DNA of 64,000 bases, from NCBI GenBank assembly GCA_030424865.1, contig JAUHVR010000001.1, forward strand, positions 372,001 through 436,000, given 5' to 3'. This DNA is from Alphaproteobacteria bacterium. GTDB taxonomy: Bacteria; Pseudomonadota; Alphaproteobacteria; Rhodobacterales; Rhodobacteraceae. A program made the translations under genes and the position numbers. Position 1 is the first letter of the stretch. Each line of letters starts with the position of its first letter. Positions 17,431-27,066 of this stretch are shown in pieces. The notes under the pieces are model-generated. The model did no database searches. It had not been told where the DNA came from and worked only from the letters and a program-made list of their open reading frames with translations.

Positions 17431-19545
17431 CTAGGGCCCGCAGCTGCGGGCTTCGTGTTTGGCTGACCCTCCGGTGCTGAATCCCTTGAGGGAGACCGTC
17501 AGGCCAAAGTCTGTGGATGGCTCGAGATTAGTGGAAGTGGCAAAGCGGCGCGAGACCGAAAAGCCAACGTCGATGCATTCGTTGCTGTAGTCCAGCCCCA
17601 CACCGGCCCGTGCCATGCGGTTATCCGCCAGATCGTAGCGCCAATTCGCCGATCCGGTCCAGTTCCGGCTGACCTGATAGGCCCCATCAAAGGACCATTC
17701 GGATTGGGTTTTCGGGCGGTTTTCCGCCGGGTCGGCGCGCAGCAGAATGTAAGAGGCCGCCAGGTCAAAGGTTTCGTTCGACCAGATCGCCCGCGCCTCG
17801 GCTTTGGAAAAGCCGTCTTGATCGGCCAGCAGTCCGCGGGCCAGGAAGTCCAGGCCGGTCCCGGTGCTGAGGCCCGTGGCGATCAGCCAGTCCGAAGTTC
17901 GGCCATCCAGACCCGACGACAGGGTCAGCCGGGTGTCGGCAGTATCGCGCCAGACCCGGCCCACCGTCAGCGCCGAGCGCCAACCGCCGTCATTCAGATG
18001 CCAGACCCAACGGAAGCCCGCCGCGCGCGTCACACCGCGCTCTCGCGCGTCGTCCTCGGGGAACCGCGAGAGGGTCAGAAGGTTCGCTTCGTCAAATTCG
18101 ACACGTGTGCTTTCTTCGTTCGGCAGGTTCGGACGGTCGCCACCAACCCAGCCAAGCTGCGCGACGGGCTCGATCAGGTGTCGACCCGCGCCTGCGCTGC
18201 GCACCAGCGGCCAGCGCAACTCGATTGCGGCCGCCGGTGTGACCTGGGACACGCTGGATGCAGCGGTGCTGTCCTGCGCGACCTGGAAGGCGTCGGCCCA
18301 GAGCTGGCCAGTCAACCCGACGCGCACACCGGCGGGCAGGGTCCAGCGGCGGCGCCAGCTAAGCTCGGCGTTCAGACTGCTGACGTCGCGGCCCAGGATA
18401 TCCAGGTTTGAATATCGCGAATGACTGTGGGCGCTGGCGCCCAGCCTCAGTTCTCCGCCCAGGGCGCGCGGGAAAAGCCGCTTTTCATAAACTGTCTCCA
18501 GCACGGCTGTTGGCAGGGTGCTGTTGTTTTCTCCGTCTCGAAGGCTTTCGAAAAGGATCAGCTCCGCCGAGGTGTATTCGTACCGCTTGACCCGGCTGAC
18601 GCCGATGGCGCTGTCCAGTCGATCCTTGTCGGAATACCGGTAGTCCGAAAGATACGCACTGTCGGTTGTCGCTTCGATGTCGAACGTCAGCACAAAATCG
18701 CGGGCCAGGTCGAACTGGCCTTCGGCGAACAGGTAGCCGCGCCAATCGCGCTTGGTCAGGCTGTCGAGCGAAAACGCCGTATTGATCTCGATATCGCCAT
18801 ATCGGAACGCGCGCCGGTACCGGGTTTCAAGCGTCCGGGTCCGGGTCGACAGATAGGGCGTGAACGTCAGGTCCTGATGAGCGCCGATCGGGATGAAATA
18901 CGGGATCTTGACCCCGAACCCCAGGATCGTGTTCGACTTGATGGTCGGTATCAGGAACCCCCGCGCCCGCTTCAGCGTCGGGTCCGGAAGTCGCAACCGA
19001 GGCAGATAGAAAACGGGCAGATCCATGAAACGCAGTTGAGCGTTGTCGAAGTAGAGCTGCTGGCCCTCCTGGTCATGGATCACCCGGCTTGCCCGAATTT
19101 GCCAGAGCGGCACCTCGTTGGCGCAGACATGGCACGAGGTCGCCGCCACGCGTCGCAACTCGGTATAGCGGCCATCGACCCGGCGTGCCTCGGCTGCGGC
19201 CAGTTGCAACTGTTCGTCCAGAACGACCCGCGCGCCCTTCAACAAGGCGTTTTTCAGATCGGCATCAATGGTGCCCCGGTCCGCCAGCACCAGCTGCCCC
19301 GAGGTATCCGTGATCCGGATCGGTCCTTCCAACGCGATGGTTCTTTCGTCCTGGTCATAGACGATCCGGTCTGCGGTCAGCCGGATGCCGTCCTGAAACA
19401 CCTCGACGTTGCCTTCGGCGACCAGTTGATTGGTCCCGACCACATAGACCCGGTCGGCCACCAGAAGGGCCGCATCCTGCGCCAGCACCCGCAAGGGTAC
19501 GAGGCACAGCAGGATCAGGGCAACGAGTCGGACCAAGCGCGTCAT
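17431..19545 (-). CDS. lptD: LPS-assembly outer membrane protein LptD
   Basis: A 704-residue outer-membrane protein that inserts lipopolysaccharide into the outer leaflet. Signal peptide (1-22), then an OstA-like jelly roll (about 25-125: ADRVYVVGTNQLVAEGNVEV, LTADRIVYDQDERTIALEG), then a 26-strand-type beta barrel rich in aromatic/charged alternation. The mature protein has two cysteines in a CHVC motif (138, 141) and others near 668 and at 702, which could form inter-domain disulfides as in E. coli. Start overlaps lptG by ATGA. Smaller than E. coli LptD (784), as usual in Rhodobacterales. Confidence 0.95.
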   Translation of the reverse strand: MTRLVRLVALILLCLVPLRVLAQDAALLVADRVYVVGTNQLVAEGNVEVFQDGIRLTADRIVYDQDERTIALEGPIRITDTSGQLVLADRGTIDADLKNALLKGARVVLDEQLQLAAAEARRVDGRYTELRRVAATSCHVCANEVPLWQIRASRVIHDQEGQQLYFDNAQLRFMDLPVFYLPRLRLPDPTLKRARGFLIPTIKSNTILGFGVKIPYFIPIGAHQDLTFTPYLSTRTRTLETRYRRAFRYGDIEINTAFSLDSLTKRDWRGYLFAEGQFDLARDFVLTFDIEATTDSAYLSDYRYSDKDRLDSAIGVSRVKRYEYTSAELILFESLRDGENNSTLPTAVLETVYEKRLFPRALGGELRLGASAHSHSRYSNLDILGRDVSSLNAELSWRRRWTLPAGVRVGLTGQLWADAFQVAQDSTAASSVSQVTPAAAIELRWPLVRSAGAGRHLIEPVAQLGWVGGDRPNLPNEESTRVEFDEANLLTLSRFPEDDARERGVTRAAGFRWVWHLNDGGWRSALTVGRVWRDTADTRLTLSSGLDGRTSDWLIATGLSTGTGLDFLARGLLADQDGFSKAEARAIWSNETFDLAASYILLRADPAENRPKTQSEWSFDGAYQVSRNWTGSANWRYDLADNRMARAGVGLDYSNECIDVGFSVSRRFATSTNLEPSTDFGLTVSLKGFSTGGSAKHEARSCGP

Positions 19546-20633
19546 CCATCCTCCATATGCAGGATCAGCCCCAAGGCCAACATCAGAGCGGCGACCGGCG
19601 GCGCCCAGGCCGCCAGCATGGCGTTCAATTGCCCGTTTTCCCCAAGGATCTGGGCGAAGTTGCGAATGTAGTAGAGGCCAAAGCCCAACAGGATCGACGA
19701 CAACACGGCAACGCCAGTGCGGCCCAGCCGCGAATGCCGCATCGTGAAGGCAGCTCCCACCAGAACCATGGCCACCAGGAACATGGGCCGCGCCAGCTCC
19801 ATCTGCATCCAGACCACATGACGCCGGGCCGAGAATCCGGCCAGATCAAGCTGGCGGATGAATTCGGGCAGATCCCAGATCGAGATCGCCGAAGGCGTGC
19901 CGAAACTGCCTCGGATCCGGTCTTGCGTCAGCGTCGATGGCACGATCAGCTCATCAAAATGCTGCGCGCCTTCCTCGGGGTTCACGCCGGCGGCCAGGGG
20001 CCAGACCTTGGCGTTGATCAACTGCCATTCCCCGGTGCGCAGCCGGGCCTCGTCGGCCTCGATCCGCCGTTCGGGGCCACCACCGGCGGCATAGGCGACA
20101 AAGCTGACGTCATAAAGAATGGTTGCCTCGGGATTGGCCCGCAGTGCACGGATCACCGTCTGGCTTTGCCCGTCGCCCTGGCGCAACCAAAGCCCTTCGC
20201 TGCCGATGGACAGGGCGTTGACGCCGCCGGTCCGGTGCATCTCGCGCAGGTCGTGATAGCGTTTTGACGTCGCTGCCACGATCGGGTTCATCATCGCCAC
20301 GGCCAGCACGCCAATGACCGCGGCAACACCCACAGGGCCGGCCAGCACGCTGAGGCCGGATCGCCCCGCAGCCCGGGCCACAACCAGCTCGGACGAACGG
20401 GCAAGGCCAAGAAACAGTGCGATGGTGCTGAGGATCGTGATCAGCGGAAGGATCTGATACAGCCCCTCGGGCGTGTTCAGCAGCGCCAGAACAAAGACTT
20501 CGCCAAAGGTGGCGTCATTGAAGCGGCGCACCTGTTCGATCAGGTCCAGCAGCATCAGGAAAGCGAAAAACACCGTTGCGACGGTCGCAAAGGTCCAGAA
20601 GAAGCGGCGCGCGAAATAGAGATGTAGGATCAT
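19542..20633 (-). CDS. lptG: LPS export ABC transporter permease LptG
   Basis: A 363-residue inner-membrane permease of the LptB2FG complex that extracts LPS from the inner membrane. Three N-terminal and three C-terminal helices flank a periplasmic beta-jellyroll (about 130-260). The N-terminus FARRFFWTFATVATVFFAFLML and the coupling region LARSSELVVARAAGRSGL are typical. The start is ATG 20633, overlapping the lptF stop as ATGA; the longer open frame to 20744 lies inside lptF. lptB is not in this window. Confidence 0.95.
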   Translation of the reverse strand: MILHLYFARRFFWTFATVATVFFAFLMLLDLIEQVRRFNDATFGEVFVLALLNTPEGLYQILPLITILSTIALFLGLARSSELVVARAAGRSGLSVLAGPVGVAAVIGVLAVAMMNPIVAATSKRYHDLREMHRTGGVNALSIGSEGLWLRQGDGQSQTVIRALRANPEATILYDVSFVAYAAGGGPERRIEADEARLRTGEWQLINAKVWPLAAGVNPEEGAQHFDELIVPSTLTQDRIRGSFGTPSAISIWDLPEFIRQLDLAGFSARRHVVWMQMELARPMFLVAMVLVGAAFTMRHSRLGRTGVAVLSSILLGFGLYYIRNFAQILGENGQLNAMLAAWAPPVAALMLALGLILHMEDG

Positions 20634-21757
20634 GCCGCCACCTCTTGCACTTTTCGGCGTGGACGGAACGGGCGCGCCGCCCATCCAAGAAAGGCAGCCG
20701 ACAGACCCAGCCCCACCAGGCTGGGCACGTAGATCAGCGGCCAAAGCATCGGGTTGCCGCGCACCGGGCTGGTGATCATGCCCTCGATCAGTTTCACGAC
20801 AACCAGAAGGAAGATCGCCAGCACGATCTGTCGCCCCACGCCAAACCGGGAAAACCCTCCGACCAGCAGCGTCGAGAAACCGATCATCGCGGCAACGACG
20901 GCAAGGGCCGGTTGCTGGAATCGCGAATGCGCGTGTTCCAGGATCCGTCCCGGTGCTTCGCCGGTTTCCTCGGAAACCGCCTGAACCTGCGTCAACAGTT
21001 CCAGGGTCGAGATATGCCGGATGCTGCGCGCCAGATCCCCGTCCGAGACGATCAGCCCGCTGATGTCATAGGAAAAGTCCGAGAAGTTGGTCGTTGCCAG
21101 CCGCTGCGTTGCATAGTCCAGCGTCTGCGCCATGCCACGCAGCATCACCAGCCGGGGGCCGTCGTCGCTGCGCAACAGGAACGCGCTTTGGGCCGTGTAG
21201 GTGATGCTGCGCTCTTCGCGGCTGCGGTCAGACAGAAAGACGTCTTGCAGCTCTCCGGTCTCGTCGATGTCGCGGATGTAAAAGGTGATGCCTTCGCTGG
21301 GATGCAGGAACACGCCTTCACGCAAGAGCCGCGCGCTGACGCTGCCCGAAATCTCGACCTCGCGTTCTTTCAGCTGGGCCAGACTGCGGGGCACAAGGAT
21401 GTTGCTGAGGGTCAGCATCATCAGCATGACGATCAGCCCAAAGACCATCACCGGGCGGGCCAGCCGCCAGGGCGAATAGCCCGTGGCCTGCACGACGGTC
21501 AGCTCGGATTCGCTGGACAGCCGGTTGGTCACGTAGATCGCCGCCGCAAAGGTCGCCATCGGCAGGACGGTGTGGATCACCGGCGGCAGGCTCAGCGCCG
21601 TGAATTCCAGGAACACACCTGCCGAATGCCCGTCTGCAATAAGCCGGTCAAACAGCAGAACGGCCCGGTTGATCCAGTACACGGACACAAGGACAAGCGC
21701 GAAGAATCCGAAAAGGACCATGAGCTGCGACAGGACATATCTGTCGAATCTTGCCAC
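20630..21757 (-). CDS. lptF: LPS export ABC transporter permease LptF
   Basis: A 375-residue partner permease of LptG with the same fold: transmembrane helices at the N-terminus (VLFGFFALVLVSVYWI), the coupling helix SSESELTVVQATGYSP, a periplasmic domain and three C-terminal helices. I choose the GTG at 21757 (protein beginning VARFDRYVLSQ) because GGGGAAA precedes it; a TTG at 21778 is the only upstream alternative. First gene of lptF-lptG-lptD-surA-pdxA-rsmA. Divergent from pepA across 133 bp that must hold both promoters. Confidence 0.94.
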   Translation of the reverse strand: MARFDRYVLSQLMVLFGFFALVLVSVYWINRAVLLFDRLIADGHSAGVFLEFTALSLPPVIHTVLPMATFAAAIYVTNRLSSESELTVVQATGYSPWRLARPVMVFGLIVMLMMLTLSNILVPRSLAQLKEREVEISGSVSARLLREGVFLHPSEGITFYIRDIDETGELQDVFLSDRSREERSITYTAQSAFLLRSDDGPRLVMLRGMAQTLDYATQRLATTNFSDFSYDISGLIVSDGDLARSIRHISTLELLTQVQAVSEETGEAPGRILEHAHSRFQQPALAVVAAMIGFSTLLVGGFSRFGVGRQIVLAIFLLVVVKLIEGMITSPVRGNPMLWPLIYVPSLVGLGLSAAFLGWAARPFRPRRKVQEVAA

Positions 21758-21890
21758 GTGTTTCCCCAAAACCCACAAAATCTAGTTGCAGCTTATACGA
21801 TCCGGACGTGGCCGAAAACTGCTTCTGGTCAATGGCGGCGCGCCAGATTACCTGTAGTGGAAAGAAACCGCCGATAAGAGGGGTCCGGCT

Positions 21891-23369
21891 ATGACAGACG
21901 TGCGCGAAATTCACTTTCAAGAGGTAGACGTCGAGGCCTTTGCCACCGCAGAGGGACGGATTGCAGTGATCGTTCCCGAAGATGGCAAGCTGGACGTGTC
22001 GGGTCGTCGCCTGAACCGCCTGACCCGTGGGGCGCTGCAACGGGCCGTCGCCTCGGAAAAGTGGGGGAAACTGAAAGACGGGCAGGTGCTCAGCCTGTCG
22101 TTTCCCGTCGGATTGGCCGCCGAGGCGCTGGATATCCTGCGCCTGTCGCGCAACCCCAAGCCGGAACAGGCGCGCGCCGGCGGTGCCGCACTCGCGCGTG
22201 CGGCAGGCAGCGCGTCGATGCTGATTGCTGGCGGGTCGACCAAGCGGCTGGATCAGTTGGCATTGGGCCTTGCCCTGCGCGGATACAGTTTCACATCGCA
22301 CAAGACCGCAGATGACACGCCGCTCGGTGCCGCCCACATTCTTTGCAGTCGTTCGGCCGAGGTGGCTGAAACGGCCCAGACGGCCATTGCGATTGCCGAA
22401 GGCGTTACCTTTACCCGTGATCTGGTTAACGAACCGGCCAACGTGTTGACGACCACCGAATTCGCCGATCGTCTGGAAGCGATGCGGGGCATCGGGCTCG
22501 AGGTTGACGTCCTGGACGAGGCGCAGCTCGAAGAGCTGGGCATGCGGGCGCTCTTGTGCGTGGGGCAGGGCAGTGAAAGCCCTTCGAAAGTTGTGGTGAT
22601 GCGCTGGAAGGGCGGCGAAAGCGGCGCGGCTCCGCTGGCGCTGGTTGGCAAGGGCGTGGTGTTCGACACCGGCGGTATCTCGTTGAAGCCCGCAGGCGGC
22701 ATGGAAGACATGACCATGGACATGGGCGGCGCGGGTGTCGTGGCTGGTGTCATGCGCACGCTGGCCTTGCGCAAGGCCAAGGCCAACGTCGTCGGCCTGG
22801 TGGGCCTGGTCGAGAACATGCCTTCGGGCAATGCGGTGCGCCCCGGTGACGTGGTGACCTCGATGAAGGGCGACACGGTCGAAGTGGTCAACACCGACGC
22901 CGAGGGCCGTCTCGTGCTGTGTGATGTCATGTGGTACGCGCAGGAAACCTATCGCCCTGCCGCGATGATCGATCTGGCGACCCTGACCGGCGCCTGCATC
23001 ATCGCGCTTGGCCATGAACTTGCGGCGACCTATTCGAATGACGAACCGCTGGTCTCGGCCTTCCTGAAGGCAGCCGAGGCCGAGGGCGAGGGCGCCTGGC
23101 GGATGCCACTGGGGCAGGCCTATGACGATATGCTGAAATCACCGGTGGCCGACATGAAGAATATCGGCGGACGGCCTGCGGGGTCGGTCACGGCCGCGAT
23201 GTTCCTCAAGCGGTTCGTCAAGGACGACACCCCCTGGATCCACCTTGATATCGCCGGGGTCGCCCATGTGGCACGCGATCTGACCCTGTCGCCCAAAGGG
23301 GCCACCGGGTGGGGCGTGATGGCGCTGAACCGGCTGATCGCTGACAAGTTCGAGGCCCGCCAGACCTGA
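21891..23369 (+). CDS. pepA: Leucyl aminopeptidase (M17 family)
   Basis: A 492-residue cytosolic metallo-aminopeptidase of family M17. The catalytic domain carries LVGKGVVFDTGGISLKPAGG with the metal-binding Lys and Asp, the signature NTDAEGRL (about 340), and DLATLTGACIIALG. The N-terminal non-catalytic domain occupies the first ~170 residues. The family is hexameric; in E. coli PepA also binds DNA, which cannot be judged here. Its TGA overlaps the ATG of holC by one base, an arrangement also widespread in proteobacteria. Confidence 0.96.
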   Translation: MTDVREIHFQEVDVEAFATAEGRIAVIVPEDGKLDVSGRRLNRLTRGALQRAVASEKWGKLKDGQVLSLSFPVGLAAEALDILRLSRNPKPEQARAGGAALARAAGSASMLIAGGSTKRLDQLALGLALRGYSFTSHKTADDTPLGAAHILCSRSAEVAETAQTAIAIAEGVTFTRDLVNEPANVLTTTEFADRLEAMRGIGLEVDVLDEAQLEELGMRALLCVGQGSESPSKVVVMRWKGGESGAAPLALVGKGVVFDTGGISLKPAGGMEDMTMDMGGAGVVAGVMRTLALRKAKANVVGLVGLVENMPSGNAVRPGDVVTSMKGDTVEVVNTDAEGRLVLCDVMWYAQETYRPAAMIDLATLTGACIIALGHELAATYSNDEPLVSAFLKAAEAEGEGAWRMPLGQAYDDMLKSPVADMKNIGGRPAGSVTAAMFLKRFVKDDTPWIHLDIAGVAHVARDLTLSPKGATGWGVMALNRLIADKFEARQT

Positions 23370-23827
23370 TGGGCGCCGCGTATTTCTACCATCTGACCCG
23401 GCGTCCGCTGGAAGAGACCTTGCCCGTTCTTCTGGGCCGGTCGCTGGATGCCGGTTGGCGGGTGGTTGTGCGCGGGCAGGATGCGGCACGCATGGACTGG
23501 CTGGATCAGAAGCTGTGGCTGGGCCCGGACGAAGGCTTTCTGCCGCATGGCCTGGCGGGTGGGCCGCATGATGCCGACCAACCGATCCTGTTGACCACGG
23601 ACGCAGACACCCCCAATGCCCCGGCTTGTCTGATGACCGTCGATGGTGCCGAGGTCGCCGCAGACGAGGTGCAAAGGCTGGAACGTGTCTGCATCCTGTT
23701 CAACGGCGATGACCCGGCCGCCGTCGACGTCGCCAGACGGCAGTGGAAGTCTTTGACGGATGCCGGATGTTCGGCCCAATACTGGTCCGAAGAAAGTGGT
23801 CGCTGGGAGAAAAAGGCAGAAAAGTAA
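23369..23827 (+). CDS. holC: DNA polymerase III subunit chi
   Basis: A 152-residue chi subunit that links the clamp loader to single-strand binding protein. The fold signature appears in AAYFYHLTRRPLEETLPVLLGRSLDAGWRV, then DWLDQKLWLGPDEGFLPHGL and DQPILLTTD, followed by VCILFNGDDPAAV. The ATG overlaps the pepA stop. It is convergent with the retropepsin-like gene, 5 bp away. Confidence 0.94.
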   Translation: MGAAYFYHLTRRPLEETLPVLLGRSLDAGWRVVVRGQDAARMDWLDQKLWLGPDEGFLPHGLAGGPHDADQPILLTTDADTPNAPACLMTVDGAEVAADEVQRLERVCILFNGDDPAAVDVARRQWKSLTDAGCSAQYWSEESGRWEKKAEK

Positions 23828-23832
23828 AAGGC

Positions 23833-24411
23833 TTACCTCTGCAGGACCAATCGTCCATTGCTGATTTCCAGTCGGTCAAAGCGCTGAAGGTAGGACATGC
23901 CCAACAGCGATTTGTCCATCTGCCCGCCGTTCACCTGAGCCCGAACGTTCCGGTCAAGAACCTCGCCCAGGCGGACCTCTTCCAGCACCACGGGGGCGGT
24001 GCGCACAAGCCCGTTGGCTGTCATCGCCTCGTTGAAAAAGTTCAGTGATTGCAGATCCAGACCCGCCCGCTCGGCGTCGTCGCGGGTCAGCACCACGCCG
24101 GTGGCGCCCGTGTCCACGACAAAGGTCACGTTTCGGCCGTTCAGTTCAAGCTGAAGGTAATAATGCCCATCGCGAGCGCGTGGAACTTCGATGGTGCCGG
24201 TGCCGGTAAAGACGGCCTGGCTGGTCACGTCGCGCCGGACATCTTCCCACAGCCCCACGGCGGCGATGGCCCCGATGAAAATCAGCGCCCAGGCCGCCGC
24301 CTGCTTGATCTTGGTGCCAAGGCTATCGCGATTGTGCACGACCAGCCAGACCACCAGGGCCGAGCCCAGCACGACCAGGTAGACCAGATTGTCGATTTCC
24401 ACGTTTTGCAT
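23833..24411 (-). CDS. TIGR02281-type retropepsin-like aspartic protease, membrane anchored
   Basis: A 192-residue protein with two N-terminal membrane segments (VYLVVLGSALVVWLVV and AAWALIFIGAIAAVGLW) and a single aspartic-protease half domain with VTFVVDTGATGVVLTRDDA and SLLGMSYLQRFDRLEI. As with retropepsins it would need to dimerise to be active. The alphaproteobacterial family TIGR02281 has this architecture; substrates are unknown. The ATG at 24411 begins just before the first membrane helix. It lies 59 bp downstream of marC on the same strand. Confidence 0.88.
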   Translation of the reverse strand: MQNVEIDNLVYLVVLGSALVVWLVVHNRDSLGTKIKQAAAWALIFIGAIAAVGLWEDVRRDVTSQAVFTGTGTIEVPRARDGHYYLQLELNGRNVTFVVDTGATGVVLTRDDAERAGLDLQSLNFFNEAMTANGLVRTAPVVLEEVRLGEVLDRNVRAQVNGGQMDKSLLGMSYLQRFDRLEISNGRLVLQR

Positions 24412-24470
24412 CACTGGGGCCTCGTGTCTTACATCAAAGACATAGGCGTGCGGCCGGGCAAAGTGTAGAC

Positions 24471-25091
24471 CTAGCTCACAAAGCCGTAATCCCGGATGCC
24501 GTCCAAGACGAACTGAACCGACAGCGCCGCAAGCAACATGCCCAGCAGGCGGGTGACCACCGTGATGCCCGTGCGGCCCAGCAGGCGCTCGATAACGCTG
24601 GCGGTCATGAACAGTGCCAACACGATCAGGATCACGCCCAGCATCACGCCAATGATCGCGGCAAGACCGGCGGCATCCTGGGTCTGGCCGCCCAGCAGGA
24701 TCATCGAGGCAATCGCACCCGGGCCCGCGATCAGCGGAATGGCGACCGGAAAAACCGAAGGGTCCGGGGTTTCGTCGTCGTGCCCGGCCTTGTCTTCGCG
24801 CCGCTTGGTGCGGCGCTCGAAGAGCATGTCGAGCGCGGTCAGAAACAACAGGATGCCGCCCGCGATCTTGAAGGCGGCCATCGAAATGCCCACCGCGCCC
24901 AAGAGTGCCTCGCCAAAGAAGGTGAACAGCAACAGGATCCCCGTGGCCACCGTGCAGGCGCGCAGGGCGACCCGCCGTCGGTGTTGGGACGAGGTGCCCT
25001 GGGTCAAGGCGATGAAGACCGGCGTCAGACCGATCGGATCGACGACCACAAAAAGCGTGACAAAAGAGGTGATCAGAAATCCGGTATCCAT
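24471..25091 (-). CDS. MarC/UPF0056 family inner-membrane protein
   Basis: A 206-residue membrane protein with six predicted helices. Family features include FVVVDPIGLTPVFIALTQGTS near the N-terminus, AFKIAGGILLFLTALDML in the middle and FPVAIPLIAGPGAIASMI after a charged cytoplasmic loop. MarC proteins have no agreed function; the early link to multiple antibiotic resistance is not supported. A monocistronic or two-gene unit with the downstream protease. Confidence 0.92.
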   Translation of the reverse strand: MDTGFLITSFVTLFVVVDPIGLTPVFIALTQGTSSQHRRRVALRACTVATGILLLFTFFGEALLGAVGISMAAFKIAGGILLFLTALDMLFERRTKRREDKAGHDDETPDPSVFPVAIPLIAGPGAIASMILLGGQTQDAAGLAAIIGVMLGVILIVLALFMTASVIERLLGRTGITVVTRLLGMLLAALSVQFVLDGIRDYGFVS

Positions 25092-25213
25092 GGTTATGGG
25101 CTAGTGCCTGCGCGACGCGCTGTCCAGTGCCCCAGGCGGCGCGGATTGCGGAATACCCGACTTGACGCAAATGCGCCGTAAGGGCCTAATGACCGGGTAT
25201 TTGAACGTGAGCT

Positions 25214-26047
25214 ATGAAAGACAAGGTTATGAAGAAACTCTTTTTTTCTGTTGCACTTGCCTTTGCCGGCCTGTCGACATCCGCATCGGCGCAACTGGTT
25301 CTGCAGGGCGAAACAAACGAATACTACGGCGAAGCTCGCGGTTGGAGCGTCCATGCAATCCGTGGGTATGACGGTGCCGCATCGTGCCGAGCGCATCGCG
25401 GGAACGGGTACGATCAAGAGATTCTGTTCGAGGCAGGTACGGCTTTGCATCTGCTCGTTCCGTCGAACCTTTATGACCGGTGGGCCGGTGCCGCCATGTG
25501 GATCGACGGACGCGCCTATGACCGGCAGGTTGGGCTGGACGCAGGTTATGCCCGCATGGAGCTGGATTGGGACACCCGTCAGGCGCTGATGAAGGGCAAT
25601 ACCCTGAAATTGCAGATTGTTGGTGAATATGCCCGAACCTATTCCCTGCGCGGCAGCACGGCGGCCATTCTCAAGGCCGAGGAATGCTGGAAGTCCGGAT
25701 TCGGTCGCCACGCCGCAACCAATGGCCACAAGCAGCAGCAAGGCCATGTCACGGCACCGGTGCATGTTGACGGTTGGAACATCGGCTACGCCTCGCACAG
25801 CCGCGGCGTGTTTCGTCAGCGCACCGACGGGTCCTGGGTGGAAGAGGGCGACGACGGTTCGCGGTTCTTCTTTCTCGAAACGGGGCGTGACCGGGACAAC
25901 GTTTATCTGGATGATCCCACCCGCGATCTGCAGATCGCCATCAACGCGGCGCAAGGCGTCATCTACTGGGCGCAGGCGGGAGGTCCCTGGCAGGTTCTGT
26001 ACCGCACCCATGATCTGAACGTCTATGTCAGCGATCGGGCGGGCTGA
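25214..26047 (+). CDS. Exported protein of unknown function
   Basis: A 277-residue protein (272 if the ATG at 25229 is used) with a signal peptide ending near SASA-QLVL. The mature part has no domain that I recognise. It is rich in Tyr and Trp, with two cysteines (AASCRAH and EECWKSG) that could pair. The first half looks like a small beta domain repeated in many roseobacter exported proteins; the second half (GWNIGYASHSRGVFRQRTDGSW, FFFLETGRDRDNVYLDD) suggests a second beta-rich domain. Convergent with the next gene. Function unknown. Confidence 0.72.
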   Translation: MKDKVMKKLFFSVALAFAGLSTSASAQLVLQGETNEYYGEARGWSVHAIRGYDGAASCRAHRGNGYDQEILFEAGTALHLLVPSNLYDRWAGAAMWIDGRAYDRQVGLDAGYARMELDWDTRQALMKGNTLKLQIVGEYARTYSLRGSTAAILKAEECWKSGFGRHAATNGHKQQQGHVTAPVHVDGWNIGYASHSRGVFRQRTDGSWVEEGDDGSRFFFLETGRDRDNVYLDDPTRDLQIAINAAQGVIYWAQAGGPWQVLYRTHDLNVYVSDRAG

Positions 26048-26085
26048 AGCCTGCCTCGAAGCACCCGGATAGGCCGGATTGCGGC

Positions 26086-27000
26086 CTATCTGGGCAGGTC
26101 ACGCAGCGGGGTGTCGCCGGGGTGAAACGCCCAATCGGGGACCGCGATATCCCATTGCGCCCATGTCGTTCGCCCGGTGGGATTGCGCGTGAAGTCACAT
26201 TCCAAGCCTGAATCTCCCAGAACAACCGTTCCACCGTCAACCCGCGCGGCGGGAATGCGGTCGGCGTAAAAGGTGACGCTGACCTCTTCCGCCCAGGCCC
26301 AAAAGTGCGCGCAGGCATGGATGCGCTGCGGATCTGTTGGTGCCTCGGGTCGCGGCACCGGCCCGACCGAGATGCCGAATTGCCCGGCCTGGTCCACGGT
26401 CTCGATCCAATACATCTGGTCATGTGGGGTCGAAATCATCCGGGCAAACAGGTCGGGGTGAAAGGCGGGAAGTCGGCGTACGAATTCAGAAATCGTCAAC
26501 AGTGCCGCGTCATAGGCCCGGGCAACTGTCGCTTCTGAAAACTGGCCTTGCGCCACGTTCAGTTTGGGCGCGTGAAAGCCAAGCCGAGCGGTCGGATGCA
26601 TCGTCCGCCACGGACGGAATCCCGTCGGCCAATCGTCGATCTCGTGATCCGCAGCCAGCGTGCTGCCACCCATGAAAATGATGGAACAGGCGCTTTCACA
26701 GCGTGTACTGGCCTCGATCCGGGTGCCGATCCGAGAGGTCTGAAGGAACTCGGCAATGCGGATGCCTTCAAGGAAGGACCCGCCGGGGCTGTTCAGGCAG
26801 ACCACGGCCTGCGGGTCGGGGGCAACCGACTGGAACCGGGCAAGGTCGCCTTTTTCCACAAGCCCCTCGAAGCGGTGGGTGCACCCCGGTTCTGCGGTGG
26901 GATACCCCACTTCCAAAGAAAGCCTTGTGTCGGGCGACAATGCACCAGCCGTGACGCCGGACGTCCAGATCAAGGTGGTCAGCGTCAACGCCCGCAGCAT
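26086..27000 (-). CDS. Exported ClpP/crotonase-fold-like protein
   Basis: A 304-residue protein with an N-terminal signal peptide (LRALTLTTLIWTSGVTAGA). Residues about 65-110 hold VVCLNSPGGSFLEGIRIAEFL and TRCESACSIIFMGGS; an NSPGGS turn followed by a helix and then SAC with a hydrophobic helix is the arrangement of ClpP-fold serine hydrolases, with the Ser of CESACS as candidate nucleophile. A later His in GFHAPKL fits the family pattern. It is likely a periplasmic protein of the ClpP-like group with unknown substrate. The C-terminal ~100 residues are unassigned. Confidence in the fold is moderate. Confidence 0.75.
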   Translation of the reverse strand: MLRALTLTTLIWTSGVTAGALSPDTRLSLEVGYPTAEPGCTHRFEGLVEKGDLARFQSVAPDPQAVVCLNSPGGSFLEGIRIAEFLQTSRIGTRIEASTRCESACSIIFMGGSTLAADHEIDDWPTGFRPWRTMHPTARLGFHAPKLNVAQGQFSEATVARAYDAALLTISEFVRRLPAFHPDLFARMISTPHDQMYWIETVDQAGQFGISVGPVPRPEAPTDPQRIHACAHFWAWAEEVSVTFYADRIPAARVDGGTVVLGDSGLECDFTRNPTGRTTWAQWDIAVPDWAFHPGDTPLRDLPR

Positions 27001-27066
27001 CGGTCTTTCCCAAATGACAGTCGTGCCAGTGGATATGACGCCCGAATGCCTTGGCCTGTCAACGGC

